From: Hellea sp.
GTDB lineage: Bacteria; Pseudomonadota; Alphaproteobacteria; Caulobacterales; Maricaulaceae
DNA length: 34,147 nt
Direction of reading: 5' to 3'
Assembly (NCBI GenBank): GCA_020630275.1
Contig: JAHDBU010000010.1
Coordinates: 1-34,147 of the forward strand
In this document: in pieces, positions 7,548-16,877 of the stretch
Numbering within the stretch: the stretch's first letter is position 1
Layout of the letters: every line of letters begins with the position of its first letter
Program-made: the position numbers and the translations under genes
The notes under the pieces: model-generated
The model's input: the letters and a program-made list of their open reading frames with translations, nothing else
What the model was told of the DNA's origin: nothing
The model's database searches: none

Positions 7548-8786
7548 TTAACGTGATTTGGGGTGAATCATTCCAAGCGCCGTTAAGAGCTTCGCCTTGT
7601 CCGCTTCGAAGCCGCTTCTTATCCATAACTCTTTCAGGGCCCTAAGCATTTTACCCATTTCTGGCCCGTCTTTGACGCCTGCAGTTTTCAGGTCCCGGCC
7701 CTTTAATGGGAACTCAGGAATTGGCCAGTCGCGGGCAAACCTTGCCTGTTTTACCCACTCGGCTGCTATAATGGGATCCGGCTCGCCAGCGGCTCTGACA
7801 GTCATTCGGTCATAGGCCGTTTGCGGTGTACTGGCATAAACCCCCTGTTTAAAGGTTCGCTCGGCCATATCTGGTGAAAAAGCTACTTGATTGCCCGCCC
7901 ACGACAATAATCGTGCCCGCTCAATATTGGAAATCTTCAAACGTTTGGCCAACCCCGCCATGGCCAATTCATCTCGACCAGACATGGCCATCAACCGGAG
8001 AAGTGGATCGGGCTCTATATTATGGCGCTCTTCCAATGCCTGCATTAACGCTAGACCTTCGGCATTGGAGCTTTCCGGCAGGACAACCGGCAAAATATCA
8101 TTGGTCAGCATGATTTGCACGGCGCGCGCCGGTTTCGGCGCCGACAACATTTTCTTGATTTCCATCCAAACCCGTTCGGACGAAAGAGATTTCAGCCCGG
8201 CCCGGTTTTCCCGACAGGCCTTGAGCGCAGCCGCATCGATTTTTCTGTCACCCGCATACCAAGCCAGAAACCGGAAATAGCGGAGAACACGAAGATAATC
8301 CTCCCTTACGCGCGCATCACCGTCGCCGACAAAATTGAATTTGCGCGTCTTTATATCGGTGAGTCCTTGTCCCGTAGGGTCATAAACATGGCCCTGCTGA
8401 TCGGCATAAAGCGCATTAATCGTGAAATCCCGACGGACGGCATCCTCCGCCCAGTCCTTGGTGAAGGCGATGACGGCTCGACGGCCGTCGGTTTGAACAT
8501 CTTTGCGGAGAGAGGTGATTTCGAGCGGTTCTCCATCAACAACAGCCGTTATGGTTCCGTGCTCAATGCCGGTAGGTACGGTTTTAATATCAGCCGCTGT
8601 CAATATGTCTTGCACCTCTTTCGGCTCGAGTTGTGTGGCTAAATCAATATCACCGATGCGTTCACCCATGATCGCATTGCGCACGCAACCACCGACAAAC
8701 CGCGTTGTGCCATCAGGGAGTGCGGCCATAATGGCCTTGGCACCTTTGGACGACAGCCAGCTATGTTCCTTTGGATCAAGCTTCAT
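7548..8786 (-). CDS. cca: CCA tRNA nucleotidyltransferase (class II)
   Basis: Adds or repairs the 3' CCA end of tRNAs from CTP and ATP. In the 412-residue protein the nucleotidyltransferase head shows RFVGGCVRNA (residues 29-38) and the metal-binding DIDLAT (46-51). It also has RRDFTINALYAD (118-129) and the REDYLRVLRYFRF stretch (161-173), the usual motifs of class II enzymes. The remaining half is helical, as in the alphaproteobacterial family, and has no HD phosphohydrolase motif. It starts inside the end of the CoA pyrophosphatase gene, an 11-nt overlap. It is the last of three coupled genes, an order I recognise as common in alphaproteobacteria. A poly(A) polymerase role is possible, but the context favours CCA addition. 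Confidence 0.93.
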   Translation of the reverse strand: MKLDPKEHSWLSSKGAKAIMAALPDGTTRFVGGCVRNAIMGERIGDIDLATQLEPKEVQDILTAADIKTVPTGIEHGTITAVVDGEPLEITSLRKDVQTDGRRAVIAFTKDWAEDAVRRDFTINALYADQQGHVYDPTGQGLTDIKTRKFNFVGDGDARVREDYLRVLRYFRFLAWYAGDRKIDAAALKACRENRAGLKSLSSERVWMEIKKMLSAPKPARAVQIMLTNDILPVVLPESSNAEGLALMQALEERHNIEPDPLLRLMAMSGRDELAMAGLAKRLKISNIERARLLSWAGNQVAFSPDMAERTFKQGVYASTPQTAYDRMTVRAAGEPDPIIAAEWVKQARFARDWPIPEFPLKGRDLKTAGVKDGPEMGKMLRALKELWIRSGFEADKAKLLTALGMIHPKSR

Positions 8787-9369
8787 GGCTAAAGCCTCTT
8801 TGATAGACCCGGTAAATCATCATGGCCGTCATCCCCCAGAGATTTCTATGCACACCGTTTGGTTCGTCATATGGCATGTCGTAAAGTCGGTGCTCGCGCC
8901 CATCAAAGAATACATCTCGGGGGACATGATTATCCGGGTTCATTAAAAACGAAAGGGGAATTTCGAACAGATCCGCCACTTCTCGGGGGTCGGGCTTCAT
9001 ATCTGCTTGCGCGTCCACAATCCCTACATAGGGCGTTACCCGGTATTCCGTCACTGCATTAAAAGACGGCAGACGACCGATGAGTTCGATTTGATCCTCA
9101 ACCAGACCTATCTCTTCCCAAGTCTCACGGAACGCCGCCGCCTGCGCCGTTTCGCCGGGCTCTATTTTGCCACCAGGAAAGCTAATTTGCCCAGGATGGC
9201 TTGGCATGGTTTCCGGACGTTGTGTCAAAATGACTTGCCAAACATCCCGTTTTACAAGCGGCATCAGCACAGTGGCACGGCGCTGGCCCTCGCGTTTGAT
9301 GGCATCATCATCACCCGTGATTTCCACAGGCAATAGGGCTGATCGGATTTTATCAATTGGGTCGGTCAT
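8776..9369 (-). CDS. CoA pyrophosphatase (Nudix hydrolase, NudL/YeaB-like)
   Basis: Hydrolyses coenzyme A, or oxidised CoA, to phosphopantetheine and 3',5'-ADP. From the ATG at 9369 the protein has 197 residues. That start gives the ATGA overlap with the upstream gene, and the longer possible start at 9405 would lie well inside it. The Nudix box is GGKIEPGETAQAAAFRETWEEIGL (about residues 66-89, split here only by its family pattern G-x5-E-x7-RE-x2-EE-x-G). It is preceded by LTQRPETMPSHPGQISFPGG, the UPF0035 signature that separates CoA hydrolases from other Nudix enzymes. It lies between the DUF1285 gene and cca. Confidence 0.92.
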   Translation of the reverse strand: MTDPIDKIRSALLPVEITGDDDAIKREGQRRATVLMPLVKRDVWQVILTQRPETMPSHPGQISFPGGKIEPGETAQAAAFRETWEEIGLVEDQIELIGRLPSFNAVTEYRVTPYVGIVDAQADMKPDPREVADLFEIPLSFLMNPDNHVPRDVFFDGREHRLYDMPYDEPNGVHRNLWGMTAMMIYRVYQRGFSHEA

Positions 9370-9950
9370 ATAGGTCCGAGCCGGAAATAGGTGCCAGACG
9401 CCCAAATGCCAAGCTCTCCATCATCTTTTTCTACAGCGTGCTCGACCAGTTCATAGAACACAGGCCGGGTCATCAGCGCCTCTAACCGCCCTCGAACAAA
9501 AACAAAGGGCCGAGGTTCGGCCGTTTCCGGATCAATTTCGACACGAATAGGTCGGTCCGCATTAGCCTCAATCACTTCGTCAATATTGGTTGTAAAGAAA
9601 ACCCGTTGGTTTTCGCCTTCGCCTTTCACGTCGACACGGATCGCCGTGAAATGCGCGACATCGACTTCGATCTGAATTTTCTCAACCGGCGTGACCAGGT
9701 AAGTTTCGCCGTCTTCGTCTTTGCGCAGGATGGATGCAAATAGACGGACTAAAGGTTCGCGGGTAATGCGTGTCCCCTCATGCCACCAACTACCGTCGGC
9801 CTTAATGCGCATGTCCATTTCGCCGCAATATTCGGGATTCCATTTGTCGACGGGTCGTTCACCGTCACCATCTGCCTGAGCTCGCGCAGATTTGATTAAC
9901 TGTGAAAGGTCAAAGCCCTCTTTTTTGCTGCTTTTTAATGATTCAGGCAT
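9366..9950 (-). CDS. DUF1285 domain protein
   Basis: A 194-residue cytoplasmic protein of a conserved but uncharacterised family. Recognisable segments are GSWWHEGTRITREPLVRLFASILR, then DGETYLVTPVEKIQIEVDVAHF and the C-terminal RPFVFVRGRLEALMTRPVFYELVE, which match my memory of DUF1285. No signal peptide or membrane segment is present. The first about 30 residues are charged and probably disordered. It leads the DUF1285 - CoA pyrophosphatase - cca unit and diverges from the moxR gene across an 89-nt promoter region. Function is unknown; the repeated linkage to CoA pyrophosphatase in this group is only a hint. Confidence 0.85.
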   Translation of the reverse strand: MPESLKSSKKEGFDLSQLIKSARAQADGDGERPVDKWNPEYCGEMDMRIKADGSWWHEGTRITREPLVRLFASILRKDEDGETYLVTPVEKIQIEVDVAHFTAIRVDVKGEGENQRVFFTTNIDEVIEANADRPIRVEIDPETAEPRPFVFVRGRLEALMTRPVFYELVEHAVEKDDGELGIWASGTYFRLGPI

Positions 9951-10039
9951 AGACTTTTTCTTATCGATTTTTACTGTTTAATCCAGTAGTCAGCGTCGTA
10001 ACTAAATCTTATTACGATATTTCAACATAAAGAGACCGT

Positions 10040-11032
10040 ATGACCGATAAAATTTCAGCAGCGCTTGAGAAAAAAGCGCTGGCTGCAGGTGACAAACTCG
10101 CCAAAGCCAAGTCCAGCATCCAAAACATTATTCTCGGTCAAGATGAGGTCGTCGACCTGTCATTAGCAGCCATCCTGTCTGGCGGTCACGCTCTTCTAGT
10201 CGGTGTACCTGGTCTAGCGAAGACTCTTCTGGTTGAAACGCTCGGCACTGTTCTGGGCATGGAGAATAACCGGGTTCAATTCACACCGGACCTGATGCCA
10301 TCTGATATTATCGGCTCAGAGGTTCTGGAGGAAACCGCAAAAGGCAAAAGGTCTTTCAAATTCATCCAGGGCCCGTTGTTCAGCCAGCTATTGATGGCCG
10401 ATGAAATCAACCGTGCCTCACCACGGACCCAGTCTGCTTTGTTGCAAGCCATGCAAGAACGCACCGTAACAGTCGCCGGCCAACATTATGAACTGCCCAA
10501 GCCGTTTCACGTTTTGGCGACGCAAAACCCGATAGAGCAAGAAGGCACCTATCCCCTACCCGAAGCTCAGCTGGATCGCTTTTTGGTTCAAATTGATGTG
10601 GACTTCCCAGATTTGGAAACCGAGAAACAAATCCTGATCGCCACAACTGGCTCGAAAGATGCCAAAGCGACCAAAGTCCTGACACCCAAAGCCCTGATCG
10701 ATATGCAGGCCTTGGTACGCGAAATGCCTATAGGCGAATCCGTCGTCGATGCCATCCTGAAATTGGTGCGCAATGCGCGCCCTGATCAAACCGCAATGGA
10801 CAGCATTAAAGAGCAAGTGGCTTGGGGGCCTGGGCCTCGTGCCGGTCAGGCGCTCATGCTGACAAGTCGCGCACGCGCATTGATGGATGGTCGTTTGTCG
10901 CCCTCTATCGACGATGTTCTCGCTTTGGCCGGTCCGGTTTTGCAACACAGAATGGCGCTAACCTTCGCAGCCCGTGCGGACGGCGTGACCATCGAGGATA
11001 CCATCGCCCGTCTTAAGGACGCCATCGCTTAG
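10040..11032 (+). CDS. MoxR family AAA+ ATPase
   Basis: A 330-residue ATPase presumed to act as a chaperone that remodels or activates partner proteins, often together with von Willebrand A (vWA) domain proteins encoded next to it. The Walker A motif GVPGLAKT is at residues 55-62. Walker B with LLMADEINRA is at 117-126, sensor 1 ATQNPIEQEGT at 160-170, and the arginine finger region PEAQLDRF at 174-181. The MoxR-specific lid shows PGPRAGQALMLTSRARAL. It starts the operon with the DUF58 gene and two large membrane protein genes, the standard MoxR partner set. The spacing to the next gene is 10 nt. Confidence 0.95.
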   Translation: MTDKISAALEKKALAAGDKLAKAKSSIQNIILGQDEVVDLSLAAILSGGHALLVGVPGLAKTLLVETLGTVLGMENNRVQFTPDLMPSDIIGSEVLEETAKGKRSFKFIQGPLFSQLLMADEINRASPRTQSALLQAMQERTVTVAGQHYELPKPFHVLATQNPIEQEGTYPLPEAQLDRFLVQIDVDFPDLETEKQILIATTGSKDAKATKVLTPKALIDMQALVREMPIGESVVDAILKLVRNARPDQTAMDSIKEQVAWGPGPRAGQALMLTSRARALMDGRLSPSIDDVLALAGPVLQHRMALTFAARADGVTIEDTIARLKDAIA

Positions 11033-11042
11033 GTGGCGTGAT

Positions 11043-11927
11043 ATGGCCAAGACCGCCGACAGACATATCGAACTTCGCCGCCGGTCCGAACGACTGGCCT
11101 CCAGCTATCCCGATCTGCTCGCTGAAGCCGAACGCGTCGCCGCAATTGTCGCCCAAGGCGTACACGGTCGACGTCGCGCCGGTCAGGGTGAGACCTTTTG
11201 GCAGTTTCGCAACTATGATCGCTCAGACGCCGTTAGTGACATTGATTGGCGGCGTTCTGCTCGCGGCGATCAATATTATGTTCGTGAGAACGAATGGGAG
11301 GCCGCCAATACGGTCTTTTTCTGGAGGGACGGCAATCCTGGTATGGACTGGCGGTCCTCCAAAGAATTGTCCTGCAAACAAGACCGGGCGACCGTGATCT
11401 GTATGGCCCTGGCCAGTTTGCTCATGCGGTCCGGCGAACGGTGTGCCGTACTTGGCGAATCCGAACGGCCTCGGTCAGGGCGTTTAGGGTTGGAACGGAT
11501 TACAAAACGCCTCGCACACTCAGAAGGGCCCTACAAAAATCTGGACGGAAAAATGCCAGCCCATACGCAGCTGATTATTGCATCGGATTTCCTGGAAGAT
11601 CCTGAAATATGGAAAAAACGCTTAACCCGGCTCGCTGGACGCCCAGTTAAAGCAATCCTTCTCAGGATTGTCGACCCAGCTGAACGGGTATTTCCTTACA
11701 AAGGCCGACTGGAAATGATGATGCCCGGCAAAACAAAAGCGGCCCCCTTTATTGTGGGTCGGGCGGAAAAAGCGAAAGACGCCTATCGCCGCAAGTTTGA
11801 GGCCCACGGCGCGGCCATTTCTGATATGGCACGACGTCTTGGCTGGCCAGTCATCACCCACCAAACAGATAGCCCTGCCAATGTGGCCCTGACGTCGCTC
11901 TACATGGCGATCAGCGGAGAAGCCTGA
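11043..11927 (+). CDS. DUF58 domain protein with a degenerate MIDAS motif
   Basis: A 294-residue protein of the DUF58 family, a usual partner of MoxR ATPases and predicted to have a vWA-like fold. The DUF58 signature is present as FRNYDRSDAVSDIDWRRSARGDQYYVRENEWE (about residues 55-86, a D-x-I-D-W-R-x-S-A-R core). The metal-binding DxSxS found just after it in most relatives reads DGNPG here (96-100, within FFWRDGNPGM), so the metal site is probably lost. There is no membrane segment, so it is likely cytoplasmic. Its stop overlaps the next start by one base. Its role is inferred from family and operon only. Confidence 0.9.
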   Translation: MAKTADRHIELRRRSERLASSYPDLLAEAERVAAIVAQGVHGRRRAGQGETFWQFRNYDRSDAVSDIDWRRSARGDQYYVRENEWEAANTVFFWRDGNPGMDWRSSKELSCKQDRATVICMALASLLMRSGERCAVLGESERPRSGRLGLERITKRLAHSEGPYKNLDGKMPAHTQLIIASDFLEDPEIWKKRLTRLAGRPVKAILLRIVDPAERVFPYKGRLEMMMPGKTKAAPFIVGRAEKAKDAYRRKFEAHGAAISDMARRLGWPVITHQTDSPANVALTSLYMAISGEA

Positions 11928-14704
11928 TGACGTTAGGACCGCTGACATTTCTGGCGCCATTAGCTTTATTGGGATTACTGAGCCTGCCGCTCATCTGGTG
12001 GCTCCTGCGGATCACGCCGCCTAAACCCATCCAACAGATATTTCCCCCCCTTCGGATCTTGAAAGAAGTTGAGACCGAAGAAGAGACGCCCAATAGTACA
12101 CCGCTTTGGCTTTTGATATTCAGGCTCATCATGGTGGCGCTTATTGCAATCTCCCTCGCCCAGCCTTTCTTGACGCGTCCCGAAGGTATTGAGTCCCGAC
12201 CTGTGGTACTCGTTGTTGATAATGGTTGGGACGCCGCCGCCAATTGGCCCAAAATCACCAAAGAAGCCGAGAACCGGATAGCAGACGCGCGGCGCAAGGA
12301 CGTCAAAGTTCTTTTACTGACGCCGGATAGCAAATTAGAAGAGGCTGGCTTTGAGGACCCATCCGACGCGCTCCGCAAAATCAAATCCATGTCCCCAAGA
12401 CCTGAACCAAACCGCCCAGCTGACCTAGCCAAGAAACTGACAGAATTGGAATTTGCGGATGCCGATGTGTATTGGCTCTCCAGCGGTATACAGACGGAGG
12501 CCCAACAGGACCTCGTGGAGGCCATGTCCAAAGGCCATTCTTTAAATGTGTTATCTCCGACCAGCGCCGTTTTGCCGCTCGTACCTGGCGAATTGGAAGA
12601 AATCGCTGATGGCCTTAGAACCGAATGGCACCGACCTGACAGTAACGGCTTACGCAGCACGGATGTTACCGCCCACGGCAAAGACGGGCGCATCATTTCC
12701 CGCGCGACGATTTCCTTTTCTCCAGGCCAAACTTCGGCAGAAGCCGTTATGAAACTGCCGACGGAACTGCGCAGCCAGATCGCCGCTTTTCGTGCTGCCG
12801 ACAGTGTGACAGCGGGCTCCATCCGTCTATTAGATGACAGTTGGGGGCGGCCCCTCATCGGTGTACTGACAGAAAATCAGGATGTCTCCAATCCGCTCTT
12901 GTCCGAACCTTTTTATGCTGAAACCGCGCTCAAACCCCATGCCGATGTATTTCGAGGCACGCTGGAAGACATTCTTCCACTCGCACCAAGCGTGATCGTG
13001 ATGCCCGATGCGTCGCGAAACGACTCTAAGGAAGTTAAGGAGTTCGTTGAAAATGGCGGGCTATTGATCCGGTTTGCCGGTCCTAAACTGGCGCAAAAAT
13101 CCGATCCGTTTATTCCAGTCCGGTTGCGTTCGGGTGGCCGGGCATTAGGCGGCGCGTTAACCTGGGAAGAGCCGCAAAACTTTTCCGAATTCTCTCCTGA
13201 TAGCCCGTTCTTTGGGTTGGACATTCCCGCCGATATCGAAGTCAAACAGCAAGTCATGGCCGAGCCTGGCGCTGAAACCGACAGCCGTACCTGGGCGCGC
13301 CTCCAGGACGGCTCTCCTGTGGTCACATCCAAAGAAGTTGGTTTCGGACGCATTATTCTCTTTCATGTCACGGCGCATCCGGAATGGTCCAATATCCCAG
13401 TGAGCGGGCTTTATGTGGATATGCTCAAGCGCCTACTAAGTTTGGCAAAGGCTTCCAGCGCCGCCAACGCGCCGAGCGCGTCGTCTGGGGATTGGGCGCC
13501 GGAACGTGTCTTGAATGGGTATGGTCGTTTGATGACCCCTGGGATTTTCACCAAGCCTATTCCCTTTGATGGATTTGATACGATAGAAATTTCCAAGACC
13601 CATCCGCCCGGTCTATACCGTCAAGGTCCGCGACGTCAGGCCCTCAATATCGTAACTGATGCCGCCAAATTTCAGGGACTCGGCGAGATAAAAGGCGCTA
13701 AGCGAACAACCTACGGCGCCACAACGGAAAATAATCTGGGCGGAACATTGCTTTGGATTGGCCTGCTTATGCTGGCGATAGATGCCATCCTGGCCATTTA
13801 TGCGTCTGGTCGGATGCGCGGATTAAAGTCCCGTCTCCGTCTATCCCCCAAGGCAACAGCGAGTATTGTTTTTTCCGGATTTATTTTGGCATCGACCGCA
13901 CAAGATGCCGTGGCCCAAAAAGAAGACCATTTCGCAGATGCGCTGGAATTACGCTTAGCCTATGTTCTAACCGGCGATTTCTCAGTCGATAATACAAGCG
14001 AGAATGCCATGGAAGGCCTCGCGAAGGTCCTGAATGACCGCACAACAATTGAGCCCGTCGGCGTACGCGGTGTGGACCCGGCATCTGATCCGCTCATCTT
14101 TTATCCGTTTCTTTACTGGCCTGTGGACCGGGACGCTCCGGCTCTGACGGACGACGCCATCAAAGCCCTCAATGATTATATGGCCGGCGGGGGATCTATC
14201 GTGTTCGATACGCGTGACAGTGGCGATGATTTCCTCTCTGTTGGCGAGCCGCATCCTGGGCTGAAACGTATCACGGACAGTTTGGACGTTCCGGCACTCA
14301 ATGAAGTCCCGGAAGATCATGTCTTGAACAAAAGTTACTACCTTATCGACCTTTATCCTGGGCGCTGGGCCAATGGACGTGTTTGGGTGGACCGAAATCA
14401 GACCGGTGCTGCGCGCGACGGTGTTTCCAGTGTGATTATTGGCGGCAATGACTGGGCCGCGGCCTGGGCATTTGAAGCCGATAATTATTATTTGGAAATA
14501 GAACGCGACATTCCCAAGCAAAGAGAAATGGCGTTGAGATTTGGCGTCAATCTGGTGATGTATACACTGGCTGGGAATTACAAAGCCGATCAAGTCCACG
14601 CCAAAGCCTTGATCGAACGGCGTTCTATCCGTGATCGTATCCCGCGCAATCTGGATGATGAAGACGACAGCGATGATAGCGAAGACTCAGGAGACGTCGA
14701 ATAA
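11927..14704 (+). CDS. Large membrane protein: BatA-type N-terminus and DUF4159 C-terminus
   Basis: A 925-residue protein, third in the MoxR operon. Residues 5-30 and 60-80 are membrane helices of the aerotolerance (BatA) N-terminal domain, with a PPKPIQQIFPPLRIL segment between them. Next is a vWA-like region whose motif reads VVLVVDNGWDAAANW (about 94-107), so it lacks a full metal site. The middle part resembles a class I glutamine amidotransferase-like domain. Further helices lie near residues 605-630 and 645-660. A DUF4159 domain (about 670-870) begins ELRLAYVLTGDFSVDN and contains FYPFLYWPVD and GGGSIVFDTRD. The tail is strongly acidic (EDDSDDSEDSGD). It is translationally coupled to both neighbours. 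A role in envelope stress or complex assembly is inference. Confidence 0.9.
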   Translation: MTLGPLTFLAPLALLGLLSLPLIWWLLRITPPKPIQQIFPPLRILKEVETEEETPNSTPLWLLIFRLIMVALIAISLAQPFLTRPEGIESRPVVLVVDNGWDAAANWPKITKEAENRIADARRKDVKVLLLTPDSKLEEAGFEDPSDALRKIKSMSPRPEPNRPADLAKKLTELEFADADVYWLSSGIQTEAQQDLVEAMSKGHSLNVLSPTSAVLPLVPGELEEIADGLRTEWHRPDSNGLRSTDVTAHGKDGRIISRATISFSPGQTSAEAVMKLPTELRSQIAAFRAADSVTAGSIRLLDDSWGRPLIGVLTENQDVSNPLLSEPFYAETALKPHADVFRGTLEDILPLAPSVIVMPDASRNDSKEVKEFVENGGLLIRFAGPKLAQKSDPFIPVRLRSGGRALGGALTWEEPQNFSEFSPDSPFFGLDIPADIEVKQQVMAEPGAETDSRTWARLQDGSPVVTSKEVGFGRIILFHVTAHPEWSNIPVSGLYVDMLKRLLSLAKASSAANAPSASSGDWAPERVLNGYGRLMTPGIFTKPIPFDGFDTIEISKTHPPGLYRQGPRRQALNIVTDAAKFQGLGEIKGAKRTTYGATTENNLGGTLLWIGLLMLAIDAILAIYASGRMRGLKSRLRLSPKATASIVFSGFILASTAQDAVAQKEDHFADALELRLAYVLTGDFSVDNTSENAMEGLAKVLNDRTTIEPVGVRGVDPASDPLIFYPFLYWPVDRDAPALTDDAIKALNDYMAGGGSIVFDTRDSGDDFLSVGEPHPGLKRITDSLDVPALNEVPEDHVLNKSYYLIDLYPGRWANGRVWVDRNQTGAARDGVSSVIIGGNDWAAAWAFEADNYYLEIERDIPKQREMALRFGVNLVMYTLAGNYKADQVHAKALIERRSIRDRIPRNLDDEDDSDDSEDSGDVE

Positions 14705-16791
14705 TGTCTTGGCTCCCCAATATCGCCTTTGATCCATTGGTTTCCTTGGTCTGGATCGCCGCTATTGTCATTCTGGCCATTTTGGCGGCCGCCTTGGGCG
14801 GGATCAGCAAGCTGCGCAGTTTCTTGTTTAGAACGCTGGCCGCGCTCTTTTTGGCGCTTGCCTTGCTGAACCCGCAAACGGTTGAAGAAGAACGTGAAAC
14901 TTTGCCCGACGAAGTGCTTGTCATCGCCGACAAAAGCGAGAGCGCCATGCTAGGCGGACGGGATCAGAAAATCGAAGCCATCATAGAGAGTCTGGGGAAC
15001 GCGCTGGAGGGTGCGGAAAATCTCGAAGTCACCCTCATCCGCTCCGGCACAAATGACGATGGTACCAAGCTGGCGACCGATATGGTTGAGGCGCTTTCTG
15101 CCTTGCCGCAAAATCGATTGGCCGGGGTGATCGCTGTGACTGACGGACAGGTCCATGATATCCCTAAGAATACGGAAAATCTCTTGCCCGAAGGTGTCCC
15201 GTTCCATGCCGTTGTCCTCGAGGACCCAGACAGTCGGGACCGGCGTATTAGTACGATTGTGGCCCCGCGTTTTGGACTCGTTGGGGAACAGACAGAATTT
15301 GAAGTCCAGGTCGATGACCCAGGTCATGAAGGCGAGACAGCGGTCATTCAAATTCGGGTCAATGGTGAGCTTGTGGCCCGCTTCCCGGCGACAATAGGCA
15401 AGCGCGTTGCCATCCCTATCAAGATCGAACGCCGCGGGACAAATACGGTAGAGCTCAATGTGGTTCCGGCTGATAATGAACTCACGCTAAAAAACAATAT
15501 TTTTGTGTCTGAGATATCGGGCATTCGCGACAGCATGCAGGTCTTGCTGGTCACTGGTGAGCCGCACCGAGGGGGACGTGCCTGGCGCAACCTGTTAAAG
15601 AGTGATCCTTCCGTGGAAATGGTCCATTTCACGATTTTGACGGTCCCAGGTGTGAAAGAAAGACGGGCCTTATCCACGGAACTCTCTCTGATCTCCTTCC
15701 CTACGGCGCAGCTTTTTGAGGAAAAGCTCGACGACTTTGATTTAATTATTTTTGATCATTTCACCCGGCGCTCGTCCCCAGGACGAAGTGGCCGTATTAC
15801 GCCGCTCCTGGATCCCTACTATGTCCAGAACATTGCTGTTTATGTAGAAAATGGCGGGGCGTTGCTCATGGCAACCGGTCCTGGCTATGCCAGCGAAAAC
15901 AGCATGTACCGTTCCGCCCTAGCTGCGATATTGCCGGCACGTCCAACGGGCGAAGTCGTCGAGTATGCCTTCCGTCCAGAATTGACCGACAAAGGCAAGC
16001 GCCACCCGGTCACCGCATCCTTTGACGGTGAGCAATCAAAGAATTGGGGACAGTGGTTTCGAATAATCGAAAGCGATGTGGCCAGCGGCCATGTTCTCAT
16101 GAAGGGCCCCGGCGACGAGCCGCTTCTGATCATGGAGAAAGTCGGCGACGGGCGCGTCGGCATGTTAATGTCTGACCAATCCTGGTTGTGGTCCAAAGGT
16201 TATGATGGCGGCGGCCCTTACAGCGAGCTATTCCGGCGCATGGCGCATTGGCTACTCGGAGAGCCTGATCTGGACGCAGAGAAACTAACGGCCGTTATTA
16301 ATGGTGATGAGCTGGTCATCGAGCGCTCAACCCTCTCCGACGAGGTAGGCAGCGTTGAAGTTCGCAAACCAGACCAGAGCGTTGAAATCGTCGAATTAAA
16401 ACAGGTCACCGATGGTGTTTTCCGCGGGACTGGCTCGACCGCAGGACAAGGTGCCTATCTCTTAAAATCAGAGGACATCAGCACCGTGACAGCCCTTGGG
16501 GCTTTGAACCCAAAGGAGTTCAGCATCCTGACTCCGACCACGGATATAGTGAAACCTTTAGCAGATGCGACAGGTGGCGGCGTATTTAAAGCTGCGGATA
16601 GCGGCGATATTGTTTCCGTTCGCAGGGTCGGCAAAGGTGATAAAACGCGTGGCGAAAACTGGATGGGATTGGTCGAAAACCAGCAATATGTAACCCGCAA
16701 TTCAAGGCGCAAACCTTTGGCCCCTACTCTGCTCTATTTCATTTTGGCAGTGGGCGCTCTGGCGTTAGCCTGGCGTCGAGAGAGCCAATAA
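14704..16791 (+). CDS. Membrane protein with vWA-like and glutamine-amidotransferase-like domains
   Basis: A 695-residue protein closing the MoxR operon. Two N-terminal helices (about residues 13-32 and 40-56) are followed by a vWA-like domain that keeps the metal-binding DKSES (76-80, a true DxSxS) and a second acidic site in AVTDGQVHD. Then come beta-rich segments and a region with DLIIFDHFTRRS and VENGGALLMATGPGYA that resembles class I amidotransferase-like folds seen in this family. The last 20 residues form a membrane helix (LLYFILAVGALALAWRR). The soluble part thus lies between anchors, probably in the periplasm. The ATG overlaps the preceding stop (TAATG). It is the only protein of the set with an intact DxSxS. 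Confidence 0.88.
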   Translation: MSWLPNIAFDPLVSLVWIAAIVILAILAAALGGISKLRSFLFRTLAALFLALALLNPQTVEEERETLPDEVLVIADKSESAMLGGRDQKIEAIIESLGNALEGAENLEVTLIRSGTNDDGTKLATDMVEALSALPQNRLAGVIAVTDGQVHDIPKNTENLLPEGVPFHAVVLEDPDSRDRRISTIVAPRFGLVGEQTEFEVQVDDPGHEGETAVIQIRVNGELVARFPATIGKRVAIPIKIERRGTNTVELNVVPADNELTLKNNIFVSEISGIRDSMQVLLVTGEPHRGGRAWRNLLKSDPSVEMVHFTILTVPGVKERRALSTELSLISFPTAQLFEEKLDDFDLIIFDHFTRRSSPGRSGRITPLLDPYYVQNIAVYVENGGALLMATGPGYASENSMYRSALAAILPARPTGEVVEYAFRPELTDKGKRHPVTASFDGEQSKNWGQWFRIIESDVASGHVLMKGPGDEPLLIMEKVGDGRVGMLMSDQSWLWSKGYDGGGPYSELFRRMAHWLLGEPDLDAEKLTAVINGDELVIERSTLSDEVGSVEVRKPDQSVEIVELKQVTDGVFRGTGSTAGQGAYLLKSEDISTVTALGALNPKEFSILTPTTDIVKPLADATGGGVFKAADSGDIVSVRRVGKGDKTRGENWMGLVENQQYVTRNSRRKPLAPTLLYFILAVGALALAWRRESQ

Positions 16792-16877
16792 TAAAGCTGT
16801 AACAATTCTACTGTATTGGTGAATAGAGTTAAATCGGCTCCCGTGATAGGGGATCCAGAAATTTCGAGGAAATAGAC

